NCBI GenBank assembly: GCA_030686995.1
Contig: CM060708.1
Coordinates: forward strand, 104,075,350 to 104,139,349
Direction of reading: 5' to 3'
Length of the DNA: 64,000 bases
From: Artemisia argyi
Lineage: Eukaryota > Streptophyta > Magnoliopsida > Asterales > Asteraceae
A program made the position numbers and the translations under genes. The notes under the pieces are model-generated. The model did not search any database and was not told the origin of the DNA. It worked only from the letters and a program-made list of their open reading frames with translations. How positions within the stretch are numbered: position 1 is the stretch's first letter; every line of letters begins with the position of its first letter. Positions 10,701 through 22,572 of this stretch are shown here, piece after piece.

Positions 10701-12690
10701 CTTTATATTATCATCAAACTAGTGCTTTTGAACATGAAACAACAACAATAACAGCAGGAAACCATGAAATGACAAATATGATGATTTAACTGTGAAAATG
10801 TGAGATTTCTTACAACTATCAATTCCAACAAACAAGACAACTATTTTAAGCAAAATTATGATTAACCAGCACTAACACAACCTAGAAACACAAATCTTAT
10901 CAATTGAAACCAACTAATACAGTGGATGAGTAAAATGGAACAAAGACTTACAAGCTTGCAATCCAGCTAAACACCAAGAACAAGAACCATGTAACACTCC
11001 TATAGGTTCTCCACAGAACCACTAACCCAAGGGCAATCCAAAATTCACCCTGCTCCTTGCTTTGATCATCTTCTTCATCAATTTTTTATTTTTCACTTAT
11101 TTTTCTTAATTTTTTTGTATTTTTGAGTTTTAATACTACAACTTGATTTAATGTTCCTAAAAGCTTATATAAGTTTTGTCAGAGCTTAAGTGAGCTTATT
11201 GAGTATAGAATATAAACTAGAAACAACAATTAAGTTACTTGAGATTTTTGCAATAAAAGGAAAGTGCACAAACAGAGATTCAAACTGAAACTCTAAATTG
11301 ATTACTAAAAAGAGTTCACAATACACTTAGAACACTGGAAATTTAACTTGAAAGCTTAACATAAACTGGAAATTGAGAATTGACAACTACGAATTAATTA
11401 AACTAAAATTATACTAGATAAGTCTTCACATTGCTTCCCTCTTCAATTATATAGACTTTTTGATATCTTTGTCGACCTCTGAATCTATCCCACCTCATCT
11501 CAGCCATTGAAACCTTTGAATTCATCACCTACGTACAAGTGGCATTTTTGGCGCCAAAAGTCTTTTATGTAACTTGGGCCAAAGTTTTTGCAATTAAAGA
11601 ACTTTGGTGGTATTAGGAGGTGTCAGGGGACTAAATTGGATAGATTATGAAGCTTTGGTGAGATTTTTCCACAAAAACAGGGTTGTGAGGGGAGCAGTGT
11701 TTGGCAATTGGTGGGGAAGCATTAAATGTGGGATGGGGTGTTATGATGGGGTGTGGGATGAGCTGGTGGATGTAGGGTAGCCAGCTGGGGGGTGAGGTGG
11801 AGGTGAAAACCACCATGGTTTTGGGTTAGCAGGGGTGAAGGTGGAGGTGGTACAGTGGTGATGGTTTGGCGGTTTTGGGGAAGTCAAACGGGGTCAAACC
11901 CCGTTTATATTATAAAGGGAGTTGGGCTGGGGTTTGTTTGGGCCTAGGAAAGGTGTGGGCTGGGTAAGGGTTGTGTTGTTTGGATTGGATTTGGTTTTAG
12001 GTAATAATAACAAAGGGTCCGGTTTGGTTTTAATGGTATAAGGCCCAAGGACTAATTGTGTAAATCCTGTAAAGTTAAGGGACCTGATGTGACAAGTTTC
12101 CATAATATAATCAAGGGACCATTCTTACCATAAATCAATAGTACAAGGACCAAAGTTGCATATTTTTCAATTATTTCAAAACCAAGGACCTTTTCTGCCA
12201 AATCTTTAAACTCCAGGGACCAAACATGTAATTTCTGAATTTGTGAAGGGTTGAACCTGTAAATTCCCAATAAATACCACAAGTACCAATTATGCCATTA
12301 ATGAATATTACAAGGTTTAATTTTAATATTTTTCTAATTTTAAAACCTTAAGGACTAATTTTGACATTTTTCAAACTTGAGGGACTAAAGTTGTCATTTT
12401 GCAATTTTTTAACTTTAATGGACTAAACTTGACAACTTAAGAATCCCTAAGGACCTTTGATGATAAATTACATGTTTTGATTTACCAGGGACTAGATTTG
12501 CCAATTTTTCAAAGTTCAGGGACTGAAACTGTAAATTATGTGAAATATGTTGTTTTTCATCAGTTTTCAATCCTTTTGCATAAAAACACAATCCAGGGAT
12601 ATTTTATGTATTTTAAGGCATTCCTGTGTGTTTTCAGATGTTTTTGCAGTTTAAATGTGACAGAAATGATGAGTATTTACACACTCATCA
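7776..12690 (-). repeat. E1 5' LTR, 4915 bp
   Basis: The LTR runs on the minus strand from TGATGAGT (12690) to CCAATCA (7776), next to the primer site. Three zones are visible: U3 with AGGGACYA repeats (12690 to about 11450); a middle zone with very frequent AGCT (about 9180-10450, 24 AGCT in 9181-9960); and a very AT-rich zone (about 8040-9180). The long U5 gives no credible ORF. Parts align with the E2 LTR, notably both termini and the AT-rich zone. Confidence 0.88.
11445..11454 (-). promoter_or_regulatory. Predicted E1 LTR TATA box
   Basis: Minus-strand CTATATAATT lies about 1.24 kb into the LTR. E2 has GTATAAAT at the matching place (58856-58863), which supports a conserved core promoter. 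Transcription would start about 30 bases further left. Confidence 0.55.
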
Positions 12691-13235
12691 TGTACTATGA
12701 TTTTTGGTTGTATTTAATGCGTAGGAGAATTCTAATGATCCCATGTTAGGAGCTTCTAACGACTCGACATAGGAGTGAAGTAGGATCCTATAGAGTTAGG
12801 GAATATTGTACACAGCCCTACGACTAGTATTAAGTAATACGACCCATCATCCATGCAATTGTAACAAATTATCAACCTGTAAAAGATATCTAGGGAGTAA
12901 TGAAACCTAAGTAAACACAACTTTCCACATCATTGTTTACACCACTAGTTTAATTAGATTTCATTTCATTTTTGTCATTTTATTTTGATTGCATCTTAGT
13001 TTATTTGGGTTAGTTGCTTTCATAAAATATAAAAATACAAAAAGCATCATCCCTCACCTCTAGACCTAGTTTTTAGGCTTTCTAATCCTAGCGACACTAT
13101 TCCTGAGTTGAACGATCAATCCCCCGGTACTTGTCACTATACTATACTATAACGATCAGGTACACTGCCTGGTGGGGGTTGTAAGCTTCTCGAGATCCCT
13201 CGAGAGGTAAAGCCTGGTGATATTCCCACGTATCA
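12691..13235 (+). repeat. Element A 5' LTR, last 545 bases
   Basis: It aligns with 41964-42575 of the intact LTR. It ends in TATCA, followed by AGTTT and the primer site. The first 837 bases of the LTR should lie left of E1, outside the window. Confidence 0.9.
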
Positions 13236-13241
13236 AGTTTT

Positions 13242-13260
13242 TGGCGCCGCAGCCCGGGGA
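13242..13260 (+). other. Element A primer-binding site, tRNA-Asp type
   Basis: TGGCGCCGCAGCCCGGGGA lies six bases after the LTR end and resembles the complement of the tRNA-Asp 3' end with a few changes. The matching site of element B (42582-42600) is more diverged. Confidence 0.8.
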
Positions 13261-13317
13261 ATAGTTATTGTCTAGGTTAGGATTTCTTTTTATTAGGTCT
13301 GCTTGCTAGATTCCTTT

Positions 13318-13725
13318 TGTAGGACCTTAAATCTATCAACTTTAACACAAATATAAGCACTAGAAGAAGGAAAAATGGTGGCTTGATGTTATATATGTGT
13401 GGCATAAATATTGAAAGAGAATGATAAGATGAAGAGAACTTTTATTAATAAAACACACACAATACACACACAAGCACACACCTCAAATGAGCCTTTGAGG
13501 TGTTTATATAGTTCTTAACATGATGCCTTAAGAGGCTTTCCATGGGCTTGGTCTTGGGCTTGGTTTCCTTTTACATATAAAGGTTTACATTATATAACAC
13601 ATGACATATTAGCTTACCAAGACCAAGGCCCATTGACTATTCTTATAACAAAAACTATGACACATTACAACGTTACAATAAATGAGAATGACCATCACTT
13701 TTTAATATAATTTTTAGTGCTAACA
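13318..13725 (-). repeat. Copia 3' LTR, 408 bp
   Basis: This is the full-length partner of 25844-26251. Minus-strand start TGTTAGCACTA, end GGTCCTACA. It contains TATA sequence TATATAAAC at 13502-13510 and AATAAA-type signals downstream. Confidence 0.95.
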
Positions 13726-13740
13726 ATCTCCCCCTAAGGG
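13726..13740 (-). other. Copia polypurine tract
   Basis: Minus-strand TTAGGGGGAGAT directly precedes the LTR start TGTTAGC. The same motif (AGGGGGAGAT) precedes the older sirevirus-like LTR at 44650. Confidence 0.85.
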
Positions 13741-14170
13741 GTGGTCATTCGAATGATGCTCCACGTGATTAGGTCTTCTTTGTTCTTTGTTGTTGACCAT
13801 CGTGTGTCATAGCAGAATAGTCTTTAGTCTTTGTTCCTTCATGCTTTGTGATCTTTGATGACTGACTTTTCATCGTTCTTTGTTCCTTTGTGATGTGGAG
13901 CAATCTGCCTTTTGTCACTTCTGCGTCTGTGGTGGTTGTTCGCCATTCTAACATGCTCATACATCTTTGGACTTTGATATTCATAGGCACGTAGTTCCCT
14001 TTCTTTCACTTTGATCTTTAGTCTTTATACTTTGTAGATTCTTCTTTTTGGCGTAGAATCTTTCTTTGAACTTTGTGTTGTATAGATCTTTGAGGGAGCT
14101 TTCTTTGACTTTGAGATGTATGTATGAGCATGTGGAATCCTTCGCCATGGAGATGATGTATAGCTGCAGG

Positions 14171-14715
14171 CAGTGTTCTGAAAGGCTCAAAGCGCACTAA
14201 GGCGCAAAGGGGGCCAAAGAGCCTCGAGTCGAGGCGCATTTCAAGGCGCGGGATTCATGAATGCGAGGCGCACTAAAAGCATTAAGTTTTTTATAACATA
14301 TGAGACAATTTATGTAGCTTAAATAATACAAAATAACATTAAAATACTTAATGCGTAACACATATTGCAATATAAATATTAAAATGGATCGGTTGTCACT
14401 TCTAAAACGGATCAACTCTTTGGCTCGATGACATATATAGAGATTAAAATTCATATCAGACTAAATATGTTTGTGTCCTACACTTGTAGCTTACATCTAA
14501 CAAAGCTCACAATTTAACCCAAAATATCAAGCAAGCAACATATTAATATTCAAGGCACAATGCCACATTTTCATGATAATATGTCGTAAAAAATTAATTT
14601 ATGAAACAAAATAACTTCTTAAAGAAAATTTCAATCAATAAAATAAACATAAAATCAATTCAAATTTACAAATCATATAAATACTCACCTATGACTTAAA
14701 AGGCCCATGTATTAT

Positions 14716-14760
<45 letters not shown>

Positions 14761-14914
14761 CCAAGGCGCAAAATATTGCCTAGGCGCAAAAAAAGCGCCA
14801 AGGCGCGCGCTTTTTTTGGGAGTCATGCATGTCATGCGCCTCGAGTCAAAAAAAGCCCCAAGGCTAGCGCCTTGTGCGCCTAGGCGCGCCTTAGGCGCGA
14901 TTTTGACAACTTTG
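14171..14914. mobile_element. hAT-type miniature inverted-repeat element (744 bp) inside the Copia element
   Basis: It is flanked by the 8-bp direct repeat GCTGCAGG (14163-14170, 14915-14922), the duplication length of hAT transposons. The ends are imperfect inverted repeats: CAGTGTTCTGAAAGGC on the left and, complemented, CAAAGTTGTCAAAATC on the right. Subterminal regions are full of GCGCC/GGCGC motifs that can fold on themselves. No transposase is present. The interior is AT-rich and holds a poly(A) run (about 14721-14758). Confidence 0.85.
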
Positions 14915-14922
14915 GCTGCAGG

Positions 14923-17038
14923 TAAACAGTTAGCAATAAATCAACTGGTACTTACAGATAAGAATTAGAGATCGTCAACAGCATAGTGTGAAGACTCCTT
15001 CTAACCCTTACCGTGGCCGTTCCCATGTCAGATACTCTCGAGAGAGCTTACAAGACCTACTTAGTAGCTCAATGACTGGGTGAGTCGCTGGGGATCACTC
15101 CACGACTGTAGACCGTTTGAAACCACCGCGAACACTAAGCGTAAGCCATAAAGAATTACCGAAGTGACCTGCTGTCAAGGCTGCTTGATGTTGACCCTGG
15201 CAGGAATTTCCATTCAATCATTGAGAATCACAAATGTGAATCCTCTCATAAATGTTCTGGCAGATTGCTAAGATCTGCGTAGGACTCTTAAGTTTACATC
15301 TGGCATCCTTATTGTTGGACAACCAGTGTAGAAATATCATGTGTTCCTATGAGATCTTTTGATGAATCTCGGGGCTCTAGACTCGATAAGTGCACATTAG
15401 GTTTCCTATGCGGAGATTAGGGAGAGGTCTCCTGTTTCAATACCAACCATCTCTAAGAGACAGGTCGATAGTTTACACCGGTTCCCCGTGAGAATGAAAC
15501 AAGCTCTTTTAAGAGAACTTGAGTGGTTAAGAAGGTTAAGTGTAGTGCGTCACTGGGTCCATGACGTCTTGTCTTCAATACCGGTGTCACCTTAGTAACA
15601 TCCAGTAGCATACGAATTGTACCCGGTGTCTGCCCTAAGGTTGAACATATGGAGGGCTATTTCTTTTCACCCTTTTTCATAACTTTTCTTTTTAATTCTT
15701 CAACCCCTTCTTTCTCCTTTCTCATTTTCTCCATTTTTCAATCATACCTAAGGACTTCTAATTCTAATCTATTGGATTTGTCCTTGGGTAGATCCCTCCG
15801 GCTCTGGCGGATCATAGGACGGTTTTTCCTAACCTTAGTCACCTTGTAACTCCATGACTATCCTATAATTGCCATAAAACCATTTGTTTGAAAATCTCTC
15901 AAAGTGTTTATGATAATAAAACACATTGTTGTTACCACTTTGAGAGTTTTACGACTTTTGAAGGACTCCCCCTTCACATGTGCTCATGAATTTTTAAGAA
16001 ATTTGCACATGCGTGAGGAGTTTGCACTTTTTGAATTGATCCACTTTCAGTGAACATGACCGATTTGAGACACGCTTACATCACTAGTTAGACTAGCTTA
16101 AAGTTATTACCCGTCCTGGTCAAGTCTAAAGAAAGTCTCTCGATACGGTACATTCTACTCAGACAAGTCCTATTCGAGACACGCTTACATCACTAGTTAG
16201 ACTAGCTTGAAATTATTACCCGTCCAGGACAAGTCTTTTCGATTACTAACATTTTAAGCTTCGTCAATTCATTGGTACTTTCTGAGTCGAGCTCTTTCGA
16301 GATTCAGTCACAAACTTTAAACATCTTTGATCACATGTTAATCATGTCTTCTCCCCCTCAAAAATAACATATTGTGATATTTTTGATATCAACAGATTAA
16401 GAAAAGGCTTTTTGGAGAGAAAGACAGATTCATTTTGCATGAATTTGGAATAATTTTATTTTTGTACTCCCCCTTAATGATAGCATATTTTAAAATCAAT
16501 CAAGGGTTTAGAGGGAGTTATCTTGAGCACTCATTTTGAGATTTTGAGAAATCTTTTGAACAATCTTGAAAAAGTGCTCAAGAATTCTGTTTGAAAACGA
16601 GTTTATGCTTGAAATCTTTTTCGTTTGTTTAGACTCGAACTTATTGAACAAGATTTCATCATTGAACGTACGAGTCCTTGATTTGAAAATAATCAGAAAT
16701 CATCATTTTAAGTCCGGGTTTCGTACTAAAGTATACGAAAGCCATAGTGAAGAAACATTTGAGAAACGACATGTTTTAGAAAAACATTTTAAAGAACTCC
16801 GGTTCAAGCATCTGTACATGTCCGTATCATTGTTGAATGACATTTCTAGAAACGTACAGAATATTGATTTATACGAGAGACATGTCGTGAGAAGAATATT
16901 TTTGGATTTTTTGATTTTATATTGTTTTTGTATTTTTTGAAAATTTTATATTTTTGTATTTTGTTTTTGTTGGATTTTCAAATTTTGTATTTTGTTTTTT
17001 CAAAAATATTTACAGCGAAGCGATTTTGAAAACATTTT
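14923..17038 (-). other. Copia 3' noncoding region
   Basis: Between the end of pol and the polypurine tract (MITE removed) there are about 2.5 kb without a convincing ORF, including 13741-14162. Two copies of a segment of about 61 bases beginning GAGACACGCTTACATC lie at 16067-16127 and 16175-16236. CTCCCCCTT-type pyrimidine runs, purine-rich on the sense strand, occur at 15964, 16354 and 16468, like extra polypurine tracts. I see no env-like gene. Confidence 0.7.
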
Positions 17039-20000
17039 TCAAGAAGATTCGAGAAGACGTTCTAACTCCTCAGGGGTTAGGCTTCGCATGCCAATTCGTC
17101 GAACTAAATAGTCAAACCGTTCTTTTGGAAGGGCTTTAGTAAATAGATCGGCGAGTTGATAATCAGTCTTAACGAAAAATAATTCAACAGTACCCTCTTC
17201 CACGTGTTCTTTGATGAAATGGTAGCGAACTTTGATGTGCTTCGTCTTAGAGTGATGTACGGGATTGCACGAGATGGCTATGGCACTTTTTGAGTCACAA
17301 TACATAGGTATTCTGTCAAAAGTAAAGCCATAATCTGTGAGCTGTGTCCACATCCAAAGAACTTGGGCACAACACGCAGATAGAGACACATACTCGGCTT
17401 CGGCTGTTGATAGTGCAGTACAATCCTGTTTCTTTGACGACCAGCTTACTAGCTTTTCACCCAAAAATTGTGCTCCACCTGATGTACTCTTTGCTGTAAC
17501 TTGATCACCGGCATGGTCTACATCTGAAAATGCTATCAGATTAAACCCCGAAGCCGTCGGATACCAAAGTCCCATGTTAATGGTGCTTCGTAGGTACCGA
17601 AAGATCTGTTTAACCTCTTTGAGGTGAAGTTCGGTAGGCTTTGCCTGAAACCGTGCTAACAAACAAACAGCAAATTGAATATCGGGTCGGCTAGCAGTTA
17701 GGTACATGAGAGAACCGATCATGCTCCGATATTTCTTCAGATCAATGGGCTTCCCAAAAAAATCAGCACCTATTTTTGGTGACGTGACCATTGGTGTACC
17801 AACAGAATCACAATTTTCCATTCCATGTTTTTTCAAAATCTCTATAGTATATTTAGCTTGATTGATAAAAATACCACGAGGGGATTGATGTATTTGTAAA
17901 CCAAGAAAGAATTTTAGTTCCCCCATCATGGACAATTCAAATTTGCTTTTCATGAGATTTTCAAAAATTTTTGAATGGTTAGGATTGGTTGATCCAAAAA
18001 TAATGTCGTCCACATAAATTTGAACGATCAAAATGTCATCTTTGAATTTTTTGATAAACAAGGTGTCATCAACCGTTCTTTTTGTGAAATTGTTTTTGAG
18101 CAAGAAAGATGATAGTTCATCATACCACGCTCTTGGAGCTTGTTTTAAACCATAAATTGCTTTCTTAAGCTTGTAGACGTAGTCTGGATGATCTTTGTCG
18201 ATGAATCTCTCTGGCTGACTCACATACACTTCTTCTTTCAGAGTTCCATTTAAGAAAGCAGTCTTAATGTCCATCTGATAGACTGTGATGTTTTTGTGAG
18301 CGGTATAGGCTAAGAAAATCCGGACTGCTTCTAGTCTAGCTACAGGCGCGAATGATTCCTCAAAATCTATCCCTTCTTCTTGTGGATAACCTTTAGCCAC
18401 GAGACGAGCTTTGTTGCGAATAACAGTCATTTCCTCATCCAGTTTGTTCTTCCACAACCACTTGAGATCAAGAATTCGTTTATCAAGTGGTCGTTCAACA
18501 AGTTCCCAACTATCATGTAACAGGTATTGAAGAAATTCCTCCTGCATCGCTTCAATCCAAGGGTTTTCTGCCATTGCTTCCCGAATGTTCTTTGGTTCTT
18601 TGAGGTTGATTGAGCAAACGTAGATGCACAATTCGAGATCTGTGGCAAGTTGTCTCCTTGTCTGAACTGGCTTTGAAGGTTCACCAATAATATGTTCTAT
18701 TGGATGGTCTTTTGTCCATTGAAACGTAGAAGGGTACCTTGGGTGTAACGAATGTGTGTTAGATGGTTCTTGTAACCTTGAAGAAGATTCAGCAGAGTCT
18801 GTTGCAAATGGGTTTTCAAATACTTCTTCTTCTTCTAACGCAACATCGTTTGAATTATTTGTAGGTTCTTCTTGAAAATCTATATTTTGGTTTTGCTCAT
18901 CAACTCTTGGTAGAACAGTGTCAAGTACTGGAGTTGCTTGAGTAGATGTAGATGATGTTGAGGTAGTTGGTGCTTCAGCTTCGATTGTAGTAGATGCATC
19001 TTGTGATGGTGGTGGTGGTTGATGATTTTGAGCGGGTGCAGCGGAAAGTTGATTTAATGCATTTGTCGAAGTTCCACCATAGTATTCATCAAACATTAAC
19101 TCGAAGAAATTTTCCAGTTCTTGTTCTGAAGGTTTATCCGTGTTTGTTGACTGAGCTCCTTGAGGCACGAGTCCTGAACTGATGTGTCCAGAAGTCTGCT
19201 GGTTTGGTGCGGGTCCTAATCCGTTTTGATTAGAAGTCATCGGATTAAGCGCGGGTTCTAGAGCGTATCTCTCAGAAGCCATTTGTGAAATCTCGTCAAA
19301 CTTCACATTCATCGTCTCCATTATCTTTTTCGTTCTTCTATTATACACCCTGAATGCCCTCGAGTTTTCTGAATATCCAATGAAGATTCCAATATCGCCC
19401 TTAGCTTTTAACTTTCCTAGATCTTCTCTATCATTCGTCGGATAGCACAAAGCGCCAAATACGAGAAGGTAAGAGATGTCAGGTTTACGGTTGTTCACTA
19501 GCTCATATGGGGTTTTATTGAATCTCGGATGTACTAGGGATCGGTTTTGAGTAAAACAAGCAGTGGCTACAACATCAGCCCATAAGAATAGAGGTGCACT
19601 AGAGAAAATCAGCATTGTGCGAGCAGCTTCCACAAGAGTTCTATTTCTTCTTTCAACTACCCCATTTTGCTGTGGAGTTCTAACAACTGATGTTTGATGT
19701 GTGATACCGACATCTTCAAGGTAAGTTCTTAACTCCTGGTTAGTAAATTCTGTGCCATTGTCTATTCTTATAATCCTTACTGGAGCTTGAAGTAGAACTT
19801 GAATACGCTTCAGAAAGGTGATGATGATGCCTGGTGCTTCGTCTTTTGATCTCAAAAACTTTACCCAAGTATATCTTGAATAATCATCAACAATAACGAG
19901 AATATACTTCTTCCCATTAATGCTTTCAACTCTCATTGGGCCACATAAGTCCATGTGCAACATATGTAACCTTGCTTCCGAACTAGGTACGGTTTTGGGT

Positions 20001-20570
20001 TTATATGATACTCTTTTACTTTTTCCTTGTTCGCATGATGGACATAGGTGTTCCTTGGTGTATTTGAACTTAGGAAGTCCGGTGACGATGTTGTCTTTGG
20101 CTAACTTGTTGATCGTGTCGAAATTGAGATGGGATAATCTTCTATGCCACAGCCAGGACTTAGTTTCGGTTGCCCTTGTCATAAGACAAATTGGTGATGT
20201 AGAAGCCGTTTGGTTGATGTCGATAGCATACAAGTTTGTACCACGATTACCAGTTAAGAGATCATCACCAACCAAATTTCTTATAAAAACCGTATTTCTC
20301 CTAAATGCAACTTCTAAATCTGCATCACAAAACTGCCCAACTGAAAACAAATTGTGTCCCAACCCTTCGATGTAATAAACCCGAGTGATTAAAAAATTCC
20401 TAAACGGAAGATCTCCAAAACCCTGAATAGCTGCTACCTGATCATTTCCAAAGCGTACAGTTCCCATGAATTTCCAGACGAAATTGATCAGCAGCTTTAA
20501 ATTCCCGGTCATGTGCTTGGAGCAACCCGAGTCGAAGATCCAAAGACATATTTCGATAACCTGCCAAGAA
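17039..20570 (-). CDS. Copia pol: protease end, integrase, reverse transcriptase, RNase H
   Basis: The polyprotein makes and inserts element cDNA. The protease active site DSG (codons about 20525-20533) lies upstream of the first ATG (20512), so the natural reading enters from upstream. Then come GAG-pre-integrase HX4H (HRRLSH) with CPSC, integrase D (DLCGPM), D (IRIDNGTEF), E (NGVVERRNR), a Ser/Thr/Gln-rich linker, RT with [10 protein letters not shown] and YVDD, and RNase H with TAEAEYVS and [10 protein letters not shown]. The last codons before 17039 encode RLLESS. The 1157 codons after 20512 have no stop. The spacer frame ends at TGA 20509-20511, overlapping this ATG. I mark the start near 20570 because the open frame includes DSG. 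Confidence 0.93.
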
Positions 20571-22572
20571 CAGAAGAGTTTGTATTTGGAAACCGTTTTA
20601 AATTTGGTTCCATGGGGTTAGGAGTAAATTCCGAATCACACATATCAAAGGTTGCAACATGTTTATTTTGAACAACTTCCAATTTTCCATTATGAAGAAT
20701 GAACTCTCTACCCGTTGGTATCCACATACAAAACTTAAGGTAGTTCCTAGGCATTCGACTACTAGTGGTAGACCTAAAGCGTGCAACTAATCTTTCTATA
20801 GATCTAGATCTAGCACTAGTTCCCTTTGGAACATACTTCTGTTCAGGCGTAACATTCACATTCTTAGAAACACATTCATTATGAACATCATTGATTAAAC
20901 ATTTCTTGCATTTTAAACAAACAGAGTCATTACATGCATTAGAACCAGTACTTTCGACATTACATTCAGATGAATCATGTTTCTTATTACAAAGCGATAA
21001 ATTCCTAGGGTGTTCTTCTACTTCTTCAACTTTATTCTTGCTACTACTCGTAGAGGCAGACGAGACTCTATTGTTCCTTGTATTGCTCCTAGGCTTTAGT
21101 CTGCTGCTCCTAGAGGTGCATTCTAATCCTGTAGAAGGTAAGGCACACGCATTAGGATTTATATTGTTGTCCTTTTTAGCATCACTAGACTTTTTAGAAT
21201 TATCCTTTTTGCACGCATTTGTCTTAGAAATGGAGGCAGACGCATTAGTGGGACTAATCCTAAAAAGGCCAGGTGCTATCACTTTTGGTGATTCGACAAC
21301 CACTTTTCCTTTATCAACAATCTTTACATTTTCACTTTTCTTAGGCACGGGTGTTGGAGTGACTAGTTTTGTCAAATCCTTTTTCTCATCGACTTTGGGA
21401 GCAAACCGTGAAATTGACATTTTTGTTTTTTGAACCGTGTTTGAAACATTTGGTTTCTCCGAAGTCAATGGTTTTGCAAACTTAGTTTCCTCACCCTTCC
21501 CTTTTTGACTTTCAAGTTGAGCCCTCAAAAGATCATTTTGCTCTTTCATGTTCTTTAAGGCACGCTCATACGACAATTTGTCATACTTGCATTCTTCCTT
21601 TTTTCGATCAAGTTGTTTAAAATATGAGACATTTTCTTTTTCAAGCTTTATAAGAGCATTTTCATATTTGGAAACAATATCGGAGGTCTCAGCTCTTAGT
21701 CTTTCATCGTCTTGAACAGAATATGTTTGTAAAATGATGGACATAATGTCAGTAGTCATAACAGCTTCGAAGAGAGAATCATTTAGGTTTTCCAAAACAT
21801 TCATGTTTTCACGAGTTTCATTAGCTTCGTTTACCAGGGATTTGTGGTCCTTGACAAAGTCGGCCGTTTCTTTTAAGAAAGCTTGTTCAAAATGGATTAC
21901 CCTCGCACTGATGTTATTCAGTGGGATAGTAATTTCGTTTTCAAAAACTTTTTTCTGCTCAATATGAAAACTGGAATGCCAGTTGTTAATATTGATTGTA
22001 GTTTTAGAAGCAACAATATTTTGAAGTTCTTGAATTCTCTTTTTAACGTCATCCAGAATGTCTCTAGCCTCACTTGTATTAAAAGTGTTGTTAGAAGACA
22101 TTTGTTCTATTTTTGAAAGAGATTTGGAAGCAATTACTTTCTTAGAAAACATTTTTGAGAATGGTCGTTTTATGGAAAACACAGATGGTTCTTTTTGTGG
22201 AACAAAAGTAATTCCCAAAAGTTTGTTCAATTTGTTGTAATCAATGGGTTTCAAATCCTTTTGTTTCATTTTATTTATGCTCTCTTCGACATGTTCTATA
22301 GTTTGCACAGAATCCCGAACGACGGGAGGATCATGTTTGGTGTAAATTACATTACCATTATACAAAACATTCTGTTCTTGCTGAGCTTTCTTGAGATTAC
22401 TGGGGGTGTTGTTACCAAGAGTCACTTTATGTTTCGTATGGTAAATCGGATTAGTTTGATTTGAAATCATTTTCATTGTTTGACTTGACTGACCCGACTT
22501 AACCACTAATTCTTCTAAATGTGCAATTATGTGTTCTGACTCTACGATTTCGGCCAAAAGTTTGTCTTCTTT
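20509..22572 (-). pseudogene. Copia gag-pol spacer, coiled-coil rich continuation of the gag frame
   Basis: This reads in the same frame as the gag entry upstream, after a single TAG (22573-22575). It is rich in Lys, Glu, Asn and Ser with heptad-like Leu/Ile spacing (for example KYENALIKLEKEN), then Lys/Ser-rich, with a Cys cluster CLKCKKCLINDVHNEC near 20900. It runs into the protease region but ends at TGA 20509-20511, one frame away from pol. It has no ATG at its head (TTG at 22557), so it is not a separate gene. Such long spacers occur in sirevirus-like polyproteins. Confidence 0.75.

Larger units (their letters stand above)
1..12690 (-). mobile_element. E1: Athila-like Ty3/Gypsy retrotransposon, left end outside window
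   Basis: Read on the minus strand the order is 5' LTR (7776-12690), tRNA-Asp primer site, gag, protease, reverse transcriptase, RNase H, integrase, 3' noncoding region, polypurine tract, 3' LTR (1-936, cut by the window edge). Domain order is that of Ty3/Gypsy, and the protease and RT text resembles the Athila lineage. The reading frame carries several frameshifts and stops, so this copy is not autonomous. It lies inside the 5' LTR of element A: bases from 12691 on match 41964 on in the intact LTR copy. The two LTR parts in view differ at roughly 3% of sites by eye. Confidence 0.93.

Noticed and set aside
16566..16940. Plus-strand 124-codon ORF in the Copia 3' region
   Set aside because: Opposite strand to the element, very AT-rich, ends in a Phe-rich low-complexity run; no support for an env gene.
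20891..21433. Plus-strand 180-codon ORF rich in Leu and Phe
   Set aside because: Complement shadow of the Lys/Ser-rich Copia spacer; hydrophobic runs come from antisense codons.
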